DNA of 64,000 nucleotides from Chloroflexota bacterium (GTDB taxonomy: Bacteria > Chloroflexota > Anaerolineae > J102): positions 92,034 through 156,033 of the forward strand of contig JAKOVD010000197.1 of NCBI GenBank assembly GCA_029782215.1, given 5' to 3'. Below are positions 36,716 through 44,483 of the stretch, one piece after another (positions within the stretch are counted from its first letter, which is position 1; each line of letters opens with the position of its first letter). The position numbers and the translations under genes were made by a program. Under the pieces are notes generated by a model. The model saw only the letters and a program-made list of their open reading frames with translations. It had not been told where the DNA came from and did not search any database.

Positions 36716-37700
36716 GATGGTGGTCTCCCTGGGACCGCCGGGCGCCAGCCCGGCCGCTTTGGAAGCGCCGGCGGACCTTGCTTCGACCAGCGGCGTGGTG
36801 TTCGACGTCCAGCGCCACTCGCTGCACGACGGCCCGGGCGTGCGGACCAGTGTCTTCCTCAAAGGCTGCCCCCTGCGCTGCCAGTGGTGCGCCAATCCCG
36901 AGTCGCAGGTTCGCAACCCGGAGCCGATGCTGCGCGCCGCCCACTGCATTGACTGTGGGCTGGTGAGCGACAGCAGTGGCGCCACACCGTCCTGTCCCCT
37001 CTGCTGGCCCGCCTGGCAGCAGGATCGCGCCAGCCAGGCGACGCACGCCGCCATCGCCGCCCGCGTCGACGTCTGTCCGACGGGCGCCCTGACCTGGGTG
37101 GGCGTGCGGCGCACGGCGGGTGACGTGGTGGCGGAGGTGCTGCGCGACCGCGTCTTCTACGGCGCCGGCGGCGGCCTGACCCTGACCGGCGGCGAGCCCA
37201 CGATGCAGCCTGATTATTGCGAGGCCTTGCTGCGCCTGGCCAAAGATGCGGGCATGGCCACCGCCATGGAGACGTGCGGCCACACCTCCTGGGCGGTGTT
37301 TGAGCGCCTGGCGCCCTGGCTGGACGTCTTTCTCTTCGACGTCAAGCACGTGGACCCCGACCGTCACCGCCGCTTCACGGGCCTTGACAATGCGCTGATC
37401 CTTGATAATCTGCGCCGGCTGAGCGCCGCCGGCGCCAGCGTGCGCGTCCGGGTGCCCTTGATTCCGGGGTTCAACACCTCCGGCGGGGACATCGCTGCCC
37501 TTGCCTCCTTCGTGCGCAGTCTGCCCGGTCCCGTCCAGGGCGTCGACTTGCTCCCGTATCACAGCATGGGTAGGGCCAAGTACGAGGCGCTGGGGCGCGA
37601 GTATCCCTGGCGCGACCACAAACGCCTGGCCGATGCGACGGTGCAGCAGCTTGCCTCCCTCGTCGCCGACCACGGTCTGCCGTTGACCATCGGGGGCTAG
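36708..37700 (+). CDS. Glycyl radical enzyme activase (radical SAM)
   Basis: The 330-residue activase starts at ATG 36708, eight bases inside the glycyl radical enzyme gene. The radical SAM cluster motif is C54-x3-C58-x2-C61 in KGCPLRCQWCANPES. GGGLTLTGGEPTMQPDYCEA and FLFDVKHVDPDRHRRFTGLD are typical of activases. The ferredoxin-like insert is reduced: only C80, C83, C96, C99 and C123 are visible, where two-cluster activases have eight cysteines. It would install the radical on G806 of the enzyme encoded upstream, using SAM and a reductant. Confidence 0.9.
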   Translation: MSEMVVSLGPPGASPAALEAPADLASTSGVVFDVQRHSLHDGPGVRTSVFLKGCPLRCQWCANPESQVRNPEPMLRAAHCIDCGLVSDSSGATPSCPLCWPAWQQDRASQATHAAIAARVDVCPTGALTWVGVRRTAGDVVAEVLRDRVFYGAGGGLTLTGGEPTMQPDYCEALLRLAKDAGMATAMETCGHTSWAVFERLAPWLDVFLFDVKHVDPDRHRRFTGLDNALILDNLRRLSAAGASVRVRVPLIPGFNTSGGDIAALASFVRSLPGPVQGVDLLPYHSMGRAKYEALGREYPWRDHKRLADATVQQLASLVADHGLPLTIGG

Positions 37701-37765
37701 CGCTGTGAAGTCCAACTCCCGCCCCAGCACCAGAGTTCATCCCAAGGCAGAATGAGGAGGTGCGT

Positions 37766-38692
37766 GTGGCATCCTGGGTGATCGGCATCGATCTGGGCGC
37801 CACCAAGATCCGGCTCGGGCTTGTCAGCCCGGAGGATGTCGTGGTGGCCGTGCGCCAGATTCCCACGAATGCTCATGAAGGTCCTGACGCCGTGGTCGGC
37901 CGCATGGCGGCGGCCGCGGCGGACCTGACCAATTCCGTGCCGGCGGGCGTCCGGCTTGCCGGCGTTGGCGTCTGCAGCCCGGGGCCTGTGGACCACAGCA
38001 CGGGCATGCTGCTCGACCCGCCCAACCTGCAGGGCCTGCACAATACGCCCCTCCGTGACCTGTTGGCAGCCCGGCTGGGACTGCCAGTCGTGATCGAGCA
38101 CGATGCCAAGGCGGCGGCGCTGGGGGACTACTACTTCGGCGCCGGCAAAGGCTCCCGGGAGATGTACTTCGTCGTGGTGGGCACCGGGGTGGGCGCGGCC
38201 TTGATCATCGATGGCCAGCTCTTCCGCGGCGCCCACAATTCCGCCGGCGAGATCGGCCACACGACTCTTGACCCCCATGGCGACCTCTGCCCGTGCGGCT
38301 CGCGCGGCTGTGTCGAAACCCACCTGAGCGGTCCCTGGCTGGCGCACCGCTACCAGCGCCTGCTTGAGGCCGCCGGCAAGCCCGAAAGCGCTGTCACGGG
38401 CGGGATGGTCACAGAGCGCGCTGCTGCGGGGGATCCGCTGGCCTTGCAGGTGATGGCGGATGCCGGCGAGGCCCTGGGCACGGCCGTCGCCACGATGGCG
38501 ATGCTGACCGATGTCGACCTGTACGTCGTCGGCGGCAGCGTGGCCAAGGCGGGCGATCTGCTGCTCGGCCCGGCGCGGGCGGCCGTGCCGCGGCACAGCC
38601 ACGCCTCCGTCGGGGCCCGCGTACGCATTGTGCCCACGGCGCTCTTTGATGACGGTCCCATCCTGGGCTGCGCCTGGCTGGCGCGGCGGTAG
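37766..38692 (+). CDS. ROK-family sugar kinase
   Basis: The protein of about 308 residues has the ATP-binding start GIDLGATKIRLGLV, the catalytic region VVIEHDAKAAALGDYYFG and the ROK zinc motif DLCPCGSRGCVETH after GEIGH. No HTH is present, so it is a kinase (glucose, fructose, N-acetylmannosamine or related) and not a repressor. GTG 37766 is chosen because GAGGAGG ends six bases before it; GTG 37760 is also in frame. It closes the SorC-led operon and may phosphorylate the sugar released or formed by it. Confidence 0.87.
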   Translation: MASWVIGIDLGATKIRLGLVSPEDVVVAVRQIPTNAHEGPDAVVGRMAAAAADLTNSVPAGVRLAGVGVCSPGPVDHSTGMLLDPPNLQGLHNTPLRDLLAARLGLPVVIEHDAKAAALGDYYFGAGKGSREMYFVVVGTGVGAALIIDGQLFRGAHNSAGEIGHTTLDPHGDLCPCGSRGCVETHLSGPWLAHRYQRLLEAAGKPESAVTGGMVTERAAAGDPLALQVMADAGEALGTAVATMAMLTDVDLYVVGGSVAKAGDLLLGPARAAVPRHSHASVGARVRIVPTALFDDGPILGCAWLARR

Positions 38693-38695
38693 CTG

Positions 38696-38825
38696 CCACT
38701 CCCTGACGGTCGTGGCTCGGAATTGCCATCCGAGCGGCGACCCCCTCCGAGCAGCGACCCCCTCCGAGCAGCGACCGTAAGGGATCTGTTGCAAGCTGCC
38801 ACTCCCTGACGGTCGTGGCTCGGAA
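38696..38825. repeat. Dispersed repeat, copies 2 and 3, with tandem units
   Basis: The 27-base core seen at 12380-12406 recurs unchanged at 38696-38722 and 38799-38825. Between them are two 17-base tandem units CGACCCCCTCCGAGCAG and a partial third leading into GCGACCGTAAGGG, the inverted partner of the core. The block lies just after the ROK stop codon. It contains no gene. Confidence 0.75.
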
Positions 38826-38852
38826 GGCCCGTATGGCATAGATTGCGGGCGT

Positions 38853-38881
38853 TTGCACACGCGTATGGCCGCCGCTATACT
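38853..38881 (+). promoter_or_regulatory. Promoter of the antiporter gene
   Basis: TTGCAC (38853-38858) and TATACT (38876-38881) are separated by 17 bases and lie 57 bases before ATG 38938. It is the only good -35/-10 pair in this spacer. It separates the antiporter from the SorC-led operon upstream. Confidence 0.65.
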
Positions 38882-38937
38882 CGCTGGGAAGGACACCGGT
38901 CCCCGTCGCGGCTGCCGCATGCTCGCTTGAGGTTTCC

Positions 38938-40221
38938 ATGGAAACAGGACTTGCCATACTCGCCGTTCTGATCTTCCTCTACGCCGCACTGGCGACGAAG
39001 CTGGGACGCTGGTCGGTCACCATGCCGATGGTGTTCGTCGTCGTGGGCTATGTGCTGGGACCAGGCGGCACGGGGCTGCTGCCGATCGCACCGGAGGCGG
39101 AGTCGATCAAGACCCTGACCGAGCTGACCCTGGCGCTGCTGCTGTTTGCCGACGCCTCAACCTTGAGCCTGGGCGAAGCGCGGGATGACGCCGGGCTGCC
39201 GGCGCGGCTGCTCGGCATCGGGCTGCCGCTCACCCTGGTCTGCGGCGCCATCATGACCCTGATCCTGCTTCCGCAAGAAGGGATCGCCTTCGCCTTCCTG
39301 TTGGGCGCCATCCTGGCCCCCACGGACGCCGCCCTGGGCCTGCCGATCTTCAACAATCCCAGTGTGCCCGTACGCATCCGGCGGGCGCTGAACATCGAAA
39401 GCGGTCTCAACGACGGCATCGCCACACCCTTCGTCCTGTTCTTCCTGGCCTTCGCGGCGGCGACGGAAACACAGTCGCACTCCAATTGGATCAGCTCGGC
39501 GCTGTTCGAGATCGGAATGGCGGTCGTGGCGGCGGTGGCGGTGGGCGTCATCGGCGCCTGGCTGCTCGGCCAGACCAGCCGCCGGGGCTGGACGTCCGAG
39601 AGCACCGAACCGATTGCGATCCTGGGACTGGCCCTGGCGGCCTATTTCGGCTCTGTTGCCGTGGGCGGCAACGGCTTCATCGCCGCCTTTGCCGGCGGCA
39701 TCATCTTCCGGGCGGCCTCGCGCGGCCGCTTTGTCGAGCCGACCGAGTTCACGGAGACCTTCGGCTCCTTCCTTTCTTTGATGGTCTGGGCCATATTCGG
39801 GGCGACACTGGTGACGTATATCACCCTCCACAGCGGCGGGTGGCATCCATTCGTCTATGCCATTTGCAGCCTGACCATCGTCCGCATGTTACCGGTGGCG
39901 CTGGCGATGAAGGGCGCCGGGATGCGGCGCGACACGGTGGGCCTCATGGGATGGTTTGGGCCGCGCGGCCTGGCGTCGGTGGTCTTCACGCTACTGGCCG
40001 TGCTGAGATTCCAGGAGGCCAGCCGGTCGACAGAGACACTGATCACAACCGCCACGTGGACCATCCTGTTGAGCGTCATCGCACACGGGTTGTCGGCGGG
40101 ACCGCTTTCTGGCTGGTATGCCCGGCGCCTTGCGGCGGCGGAAACGGCGCCAAACGAGCTGGTCGATATGCCGGAATTGCGGCGGCGGCGCACGGTGCTT
40201 GTCGGTTCGCCAAAAACATGA
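38938..40221 (+). CDS. Cation:proton antiporter, CPA1 (NhaP-type) family
   Basis: The 427-residue membrane protein has about 12 hydrophobic segments. The CPA1 signatures are LGAILAPTDAALGLPIF (substrate-site TD) and NIESGLNDGIATPFVLFFLA (the ND pair of electroneutral antiporters). A short polar tail (ELRRRRTVLVGSPKT) carries no regulatory TrkA domain. It probably exchanges sodium or potassium for protons to control pH and salt. It has its own promoter and a converging terminator at 40297. Confidence 0.88.
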   Translation: METGLAILAVLIFLYAALATKLGRWSVTMPMVFVVVGYVLGPGGTGLLPIAPEAESIKTLTELTLALLLFADASTLSLGEARDDAGLPARLLGIGLPLTLVCGAIMTLILLPQEGIAFAFLLGAILAPTDAALGLPIFNNPSVPVRIRRALNIESGLNDGIATPFVLFFLAFAAATETQSHSNWISSALFEIGMAVVAAVAVGVIGAWLLGQTSRRGWTSESTEPIAILGLALAAYFGSVAVGGNGFIAAFAGGIIFRAASRGRFVEPTEFTETFGSFLSLMVWAIFGATLVTYITLHSGGWHPFVYAICSLTIVRMLPVALAMKGAGMRRDTVGLMGWFGPRGLASVVFTLLAVLRFQEASRSTETLITTATWTILLSVIAHGLSAGPLSGWYARRLAAAETAPNELVDMPELRRRRTVLVGSPKT

Positions 40222-40296
40222 CGCCTGGAGCACGCCTCGTCTCGTTCAAGTTCCCCGGCTGCCAGTAGCCCCCCCGGCTTCTCCAAGCTGCATCAC

Positions 40297-40330
40297 CAGA
40301 GGCCGCCCGGCGCCAACCGGGCGGCCTCTG
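40297..40330. terminator. Bidirectional hairpin between convergent genes
   Basis: CAGAGGCCGCCCGG (40297-40310) pairs perfectly with CCGGGCGGCCTCTG (40317-40330) around a 6-base loop. It sits between the stop of the antiporter (40221, plus) and the stop of the membrane protein (40349, minus), the expected place for a shared terminator. No T-run is present on either side. Confidence 0.65.
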
Positions 40331-40348
40331 CGTGTTGGCGTGACTGGA

Positions 40349-40987
40349 CTATTCCCAGCGGTTGTACGATTCGATCGTATACACACTTGTCGTCCGTGCC
40401 TGCACGACGATGCCGGCCACAGCCACCACGATGGCCAGGAGGGCCAGGATGGGCGAGGCCTTGAGCACGGCCTGGATCGGGTTCTCGAGCATGGCGGCGT
40501 GCGGGTTGAACAGCAGCCCGATCGTGCCGGCAATGGTAGCAGCGCCCAGGATGGCGGTGGCGGCGACGATGACCCACTTCTGCAGGTTGAACATGAAGGT
40601 CACGACGATCACGACCACGGCGGCGGCCATCGCGATCAACCAGACCAGGACTCCCATGCCCAGGCCGATGGCGCCCAACAGCCCAACGGCAAGGCCATAG
40701 CCTACGGAGCCGGCAATGACGGCCACGGCCACGGCATAGAAGAGATACGATAGGATGGCGAATACGCCCCCCACGACGAAGCCGACGACCCAACTGGTGA
40801 CCTCGGCCAGGAAGCCGGTGCCGAAGATGGCCTGCATCGTCTGGGCCCCGAAGACAAGACCGAAGAAGAAGCCCCAAATGGGCAGCAGGATGAGGAACAG
40901 GCGGTAGCCGCCGAAACTGAGGGCCATGCCGAACATCAGGGCGATGACCCCGCCACAGGCCAGGGCAAGAAACGAATCATTAGTCAT
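40349..40987 (-). CDS. TMEM198/DUF4203-like integral membrane protein
   Basis: The 212-residue protein is almost entirely hydrophobic, with about seven TMs. The N-terminal part (GGYRLFLILLPIWGFFFGLV, then VTSWVVGFVVGGVFAILSYL) resembles the TMEM198/DUF4203 domain, whose role is unknown. It has no charged catalytic motif. The start has AGGAG nine bases upstream. A TATACT -10-like hexamer on the minus strand lies far upstream (plus 41183-41188). Confidence 0.7.
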   Translation of the reverse strand: MTNDSFLALACGGVIALMFGMALSFGGYRLFLILLPIWGFFFGLVFGAQTMQAIFGTGFLAEVTSWVVGFVVGGVFAILSYLFYAVAVAVIAGSVGYGLAVGLLGAIGLGMGVLVWLIAMAAAVVVIVVTFMFNLQKWVIVAATAILGAATIAGTIGLLFNPHAAMLENPIQAVLKASPILALLAIVVAVAGIVVQARTTSVYTIESYNRWE

Positions 40988-41379
40988 GGTTGCGATCTCC
41001 TGAAAGAATGAACATGAGTGGAGAGGGTGGGGAAAACGAACGTGACAATGAAGTCTTTAGCTTGGGCTAGCATCGGGATATGGCGTTGGCAGCACCTCCT
41101 TGGTGAACGACCCCCGGCTCGCACGCAATGATTCGATGAAGCTACAGGCGAGGCGAGAGTGCACGGCTGTGTGTACGGAGGCAGTATAACATAAGTCGCA
41201 CAAATGCCGAACGTGTACCCCAAATGGCAGGGGGAACATAGGCCGGAGGGTCGCACCGGCCCTGGATGGACACGCCATCGTGCCCAACGGCCCTCTTCAG
41301 CGTTGCTGCGGTGCGCAAGCGCGCTGGCGCCGCCCGCGGACACGCCCGCCGGCGGCGCCCTCAGTGCTGCTGGGGAGGG
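40988..41379. other. Spacer of about 390 bases with a candidate minus-strand promoter
   Basis: No coding region is supported here. On the minus strand a TATACT hexamer (plus 41183-41188) could be the -10 of the TMEM198-like gene, leaving a leader of about 190 bases, but its -35 (TTCGGC) is poor. Otherwise I see nothing. Confidence 0.3.
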
Positions 41380-41901
41380 CTATTGCCCGCCCGTCTTCTT
41401 GATGCCGTCGAAACGAACGTAGAAGAGTTGCGTCTGCTGCGACTTCTCATCGTTGGCGGCGATGATGAACAGCGCCGAGCCTTTGTCGCCATCCTGTTTG
41501 CCAAACACGCAGAACCCACCGGCAAAGCCGGCGGTGTTGCCGCCCGCACCCGCGCATCCGGGCTGGTCGGCCTGGTTCCAGCCCGCAGCCGCCATGCGCT
41601 CCTGCGTGTAGAACGCCGCCACGTCCTCGGGTGTCTTGGGTGTGGTGTAGGCGATAAAGTCGAACTTGTCGAGCTGTGTGTCATTGCTCTGTGCCGACGC
41701 CTTGACGATGCCCTGGATGGCCAGGCGCATGGGCAGCGGCAGGTCGATATTGCTCTTGGTCGCGCCCTCGAAGACCGGCACATCTGGCCACATAGTCGAG
41801 ACCGTTCCGCCCTTTCCCCCCGTCAGGCTCGAAACGGCGCCGCAGGCGGTGACCGTGATGACAAGGGCGAGCAAACCAAGCAACAGCAATCCTCGTTTCA
41901 T
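41380..41901 (-). CDS. Lipoprotein with a FYTQERMAAAGW-type domain
   Basis: The frame is longer, but MKRGLLLLGLLALVITVTAC (lipobox C20, ATG 41901 with AGGAGA upstream) is the clear start, giving 173 residues. The body reads VPVFEGATKSNIDLPLPMRL, then AYTTPKTPEDVAAFYTQERM and AAGWN, then a glycine- and cysteine-containing loop and GSALFIIAANDEKSQQTQLF. The DVAAFYxxxxxxxGW pattern is the same as in the two repeats of the lipoprotein at 44484-45725. The function is unknown. Anchored outside the cell, it may sense or bind something. Confidence 0.7.
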   Translation of the reverse strand: MKRGLLLLGLLALVITVTACGAVSSLTGGKGGTVSTMWPDVPVFEGATKSNIDLPLPMRLAIQGIVKASAQSNDTQLDKFDFIAYTTPKTPEDVAAFYTQERMAAAGWNQADQPGCAGAGGNTAGFAGGFCVFGKQDGDKGSALFIIAANDEKSQQTQLFYVRFDGIKKTGGQ

Positions 41902-42221
41902 GTGAGTTCTCCTGAGAGATAGATTCGTCCCAACACCATCTGGTCGCCAGCGCCAGGCCCGATTGCCTGGATGGCCCATGCGGATGGCAAAATCGAGTCT
42001 ACCACAGACATCGCCCGCCTTATGTAGCGTTGCTTTCCGACGACCTGATTCTGCCTTGGCCGCAGACGGCAGCGCACCCCGGCGAAAGCCAACCACCCGC
42101 AGGGTGGGAACATTTGTTCTGTTATTGGAACGTGCGCCACTGTGCGGGATGGCAACATCCCCTATACTTTTGGTCTGATGCATTTTTAGCTGCATCAACT
42201 ATTCTGAAAGGAGACACACCA

Positions 42222-42548
42222 ATGGGCAAGTATCTGTTGTTGTACACCGGAGGGAACACAAACCCTCCTCAAACCGACGCCGAACGGGCGGCCGTCATGC
42301 AGGCATGGATGGACTGGTTTGGCAGGCTCGGCAGCGCCGTCGCGGACGCGGGCAACCCCACTTCGCCGGCGGGGAAGACCGTTGCCAGTAACGGTTCCGT
42401 ATCTGCAGTCCCGGCCGGACTGATCGTCGGCGGCTATTCCATCCTTGCCGCCGACTCGCTTGATGCTGCCGTGGACATGGCCAAGGGCTGCCCGCAGCTC
42501 GATGCCGGCGGTGATGTTCAAGTATTCGAGACCTTCGACGTGATGTAG
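42222..42548 (+). CDS. YCII-type small protein
   Basis: The 108-residue protein starts at ATG 42222 behind AAAGGAGA. It begins MGKYLLLYTGGNTNPPQTDA, then AVMQAWMDWFGRLGSAVADA and ILAADSLDAAVDMAKGCPQL, the pattern of the YCII/DGPF ferredoxin-like family. Some relatives act with sigma factors, and YciI itself is a weak enzyme; the role here is unknown. A TATACT hexamer at 42163-42168 may be its -10, though no good -35 is present. The rest of the 320-base spacer before it shows nothing. Confidence 0.75.
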   Translation: MGKYLLLYTGGNTNPPQTDAERAAVMQAWMDWFGRLGSAVADAGNPTSPAGKTVASNGSVSAVPAGLIVGGYSILAADSLDAAVDMAKGCPQLDAGGDVQVFETFDVM

Positions 42549-42557
42549 GCAGGAGTC

Positions 42558-42584
42558 GGGGGGGCCCCACCCCCCCCCTGGGGG
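42558..42584. other. Homopolymer-rich G/C tract
   Basis: Right after the YCII gene come G7 (42558-42564), C4, A, C9 (42570-42578), T and G5 (42580-42584). The tracts can pair into a GC-only hairpin and could stop convergent transcription. Long homopolymers are also prone to sequencing error or slippage. Confidence 0.5.
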
Positions 42585-42614
42585 TTGGCGCCCGGAGGTT
42601 TTGGGCGGGGGGCG

Positions 42615-44321
42615 TCAGTGACCGGCGACAGGCAGGTCGGCGGCGCGTCTTCCTCCCCACGAGCGGGGCCAGCCGGGCAGCATCAGCCCCAAGATCAGGG
42701 CCACGAAGCTGGCCACGAAGGTGACGGTGTAGGCCTTCTCGAAGCCGGCGACGCTCTCCAGGCAGGCCTGGTGGAGCAGCGCGGCCATGTCCGCCGGCAT
42801 CGCCGCCAGGGGCCGGGTGGCGCCGTCGGCGGCCACCGCAGCGACCGGCGCCACCCCGTTCGTTGCGGGCGACGCCTGCGCGATCTGGACGGGCTCACAC
42901 AGACCGGCGACATGGGTAGAGGTCGCGGCCGGTCTGGGGGCGTCCTCGAACGACTGTTCAAAGCGCTGGACGGCGGGTGACAGGGTGCTGGCCAGGATGG
43001 TAGCGAGGATGGCGACGCCGATGGCCTGGACCAGGTTGCGGGTGGAGTTGATCAGGGAGGAGCCGCGTGCCAGCTCCCGCATGGGCACGACGGAAAGCGC
43101 CGTCACCAGCGTGGTCTGGACGGTCAGCCCCAGCGCTACCCCGCGCAGGGCGAGCAGGAAGGCGATCCACTGCAGGGAGGTATCGGCTCGGATCTGGCTG
43201 AGCTGCCAGGTGTTGACCATCAGGATGCCGAACCCGACCGCCACCAGGGGGCGCGGTCCGAGCCGGTCATACAGCCTGCCGGCCACCGTGACGGAAATGC
43301 CGCCAGTGATGGCTAAGGGCAGCAGCATGAAGCCCGTCTGCATGGCGCTCAAGCCGCGCAGCGCCTGCAGAAACAGGGGCATCAGGAACTCGGCCCCAAA
43401 CAGGGCGATGACGCTGACGTAGCCCAGCAAGGAAGCATTGAGGAAGATGCGCTTGCGGAACAGGCGCAGGTCGAGCAGGGGCGCCTTGGCTACATAGAGC
43501 TCGACGATGGCAAAGAGAATCAGCCCGATGACGCCGACGATGAAGGCGCCGATCACCGGCGGCGAATCCCAGCCCAGGCTGACGACCGTCGAGGCGGCGT
43601 AGAGGATGGCGCCAAACCCGATCACCTCTGTGATTAGGCCCAGGACGTCAAGCGGGGGCTTGCGATCGCTGTGCCGTTCGCGCAGGAAGCGCCGGCCAAG
43701 CGCAAACCCGATCAGGCCTATCGGCGGGTTGATGAAGAAGATCAGCCGCCAAAGGCCGTGGTCGACCAGCCATCCGCCCAGGATGGGACCGATGGCGGGC
43801 GCCACGATGGCGGCGATGCCAAAGATGCCCAGCGCCATGCCCTGCTCGGCGACGGGAAAGGCGGCAAGCAGCAGCGCGATGCCCAGGGGCAGGGCCAGAC
43901 CGCCGCCAAACCCCTGGACGGCGCGGGCAACCACGAGGGTGCCCAGGTTGGGGGCGAGCCCGCAGGCCAACGAGCTGAGGGCGAAGATCAGGAGGGCGCT
44001 GAGGTAGATGCGCTTGATGCCAAATCGATCCGCCAGGAAGCCGGCGAGCGGTGTGCTGATGCCGATCGCCAGCACGTAGACGCTGATGATCCACTGGGCG
44101 TTGTTGATGTTGGAGCCGAATTCCCGGCGCAGCGTCTGGAAGGCGACGTTGACCACGGTCGTGTCCAGCAGCACCATGAAGATGCCGAATACCACGGTGG
44201 CGAGCACCTTCCATTTGTATCCGGGGGGCGCTTCGGCGGACTGTCTGTGGGCCGGGTGGTCCTGTCCGGGGAATGTCAGCGGCACTGGCTCAGCGTGCAA
44301 ACGGATCTCCTTGCAGTACAT
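42615..44321 (-). CDS. DHA2-family (EmrB/QacA-type) multidrug MFS exporter
   Basis: The protein of about 568 residues has 14 TMs. It carries the DHA2 motif LLDTTVVNVAFQTLRREF in the first TM, the PLAGFLADRFGIKR loop and the antiporter motif region AIVAPAIGPILGGWLVDH. There is a large extra loop with Ala/Thr/Pro-rich sequence between the last two TMs. ATG 44321 (MYCKEIRLHAEPVPLTFPGQ) is preferred; the frame extends to 44405, but a stable hairpin (44331-44361) lies in that stretch. It probably expels lipophilic drugs in exchange for protons. Confidence 0.85.
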   Translation of the reverse strand: MYCKEIRLHAEPVPLTFPGQDHPAHRQSAEAPPGYKWKVLATVVFGIFMVLLDTTVVNVAFQTLRREFGSNINNAQWIISVYVLAIGISTPLAGFLADRFGIKRIYLSALLIFALSSLACGLAPNLGTLVVARAVQGFGGGLALPLGIALLLAAFPVAEQGMALGIFGIAAIVAPAIGPILGGWLVDHGLWRLIFFINPPIGLIGFALGRRFLRERHSDRKPPLDVLGLITEVIGFGAILYAASTVVSLGWDSPPVIGAFIVGVIGLILFAIVELYVAKAPLLDLRLFRKRIFLNASLLGYVSVIALFGAEFLMPLFLQALRGLSAMQTGFMLLPLAITGGISVTVAGRLYDRLGPRPLVAVGFGILMVNTWQLSQIRADTSLQWIAFLLALRGVALGLTVQTTLVTALSVVPMRELARGSSLINSTRNLVQAIGVAILATILASTLSPAVQRFEQSFEDAPRPAATSTHVAGLCEPVQIAQASPATNGVAPVAAVAADGATRPLAAMPADMAALLHQACLESVAGFEKAYTVTFVASFVALILGLMLPGWPRSWGGRRAADLPVAGH

Positions 44322-44330
44322 CAGACAAAG

Positions 44331-44361
44331 ACCACCCCGCTCGGCACGCGAGCGGGGTGGT
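44331..44361 (-). promoter_or_regulatory. Hairpin in the leader of the MFS exporter gene
   Basis: ACCACCCCGCTCG (44331-44343) pairs with CGAGCGGGGTGGT (44349-44361) around GCACG, 10 bases before the chosen start. On the minus strand the stem is followed by CTTTGTCTG. It could be an attenuator or a block to ribosome binding, both known ways of controlling drug exporters. It could also be the terminator of an unseen upstream transcript. Confidence 0.5.
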
Positions 44362-44483
44362 TGCCCTCGGGACAGGGCTTCTAGCCCTGTCATCGGTGCG
44401 GGCATGGCGGCTAGCTTAACCGGCTCAGCGCCCTCTCCGTGAGAGAAGGATACTTGTTCATGATCTTGTTCTCACGCGGGGTC

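Noticed and set aside
37766..38692. ROK-type transcriptional repressor
   Set aside because: There is no N-terminal helix-turn-helix; the protein starts directly with the ATP-binding motif.
38696..38825. CRISPR array
   Set aside because: The repeats are only two cores and two 17-base tandem units with no regular unique spacers, and the same core occurs singly elsewhere.
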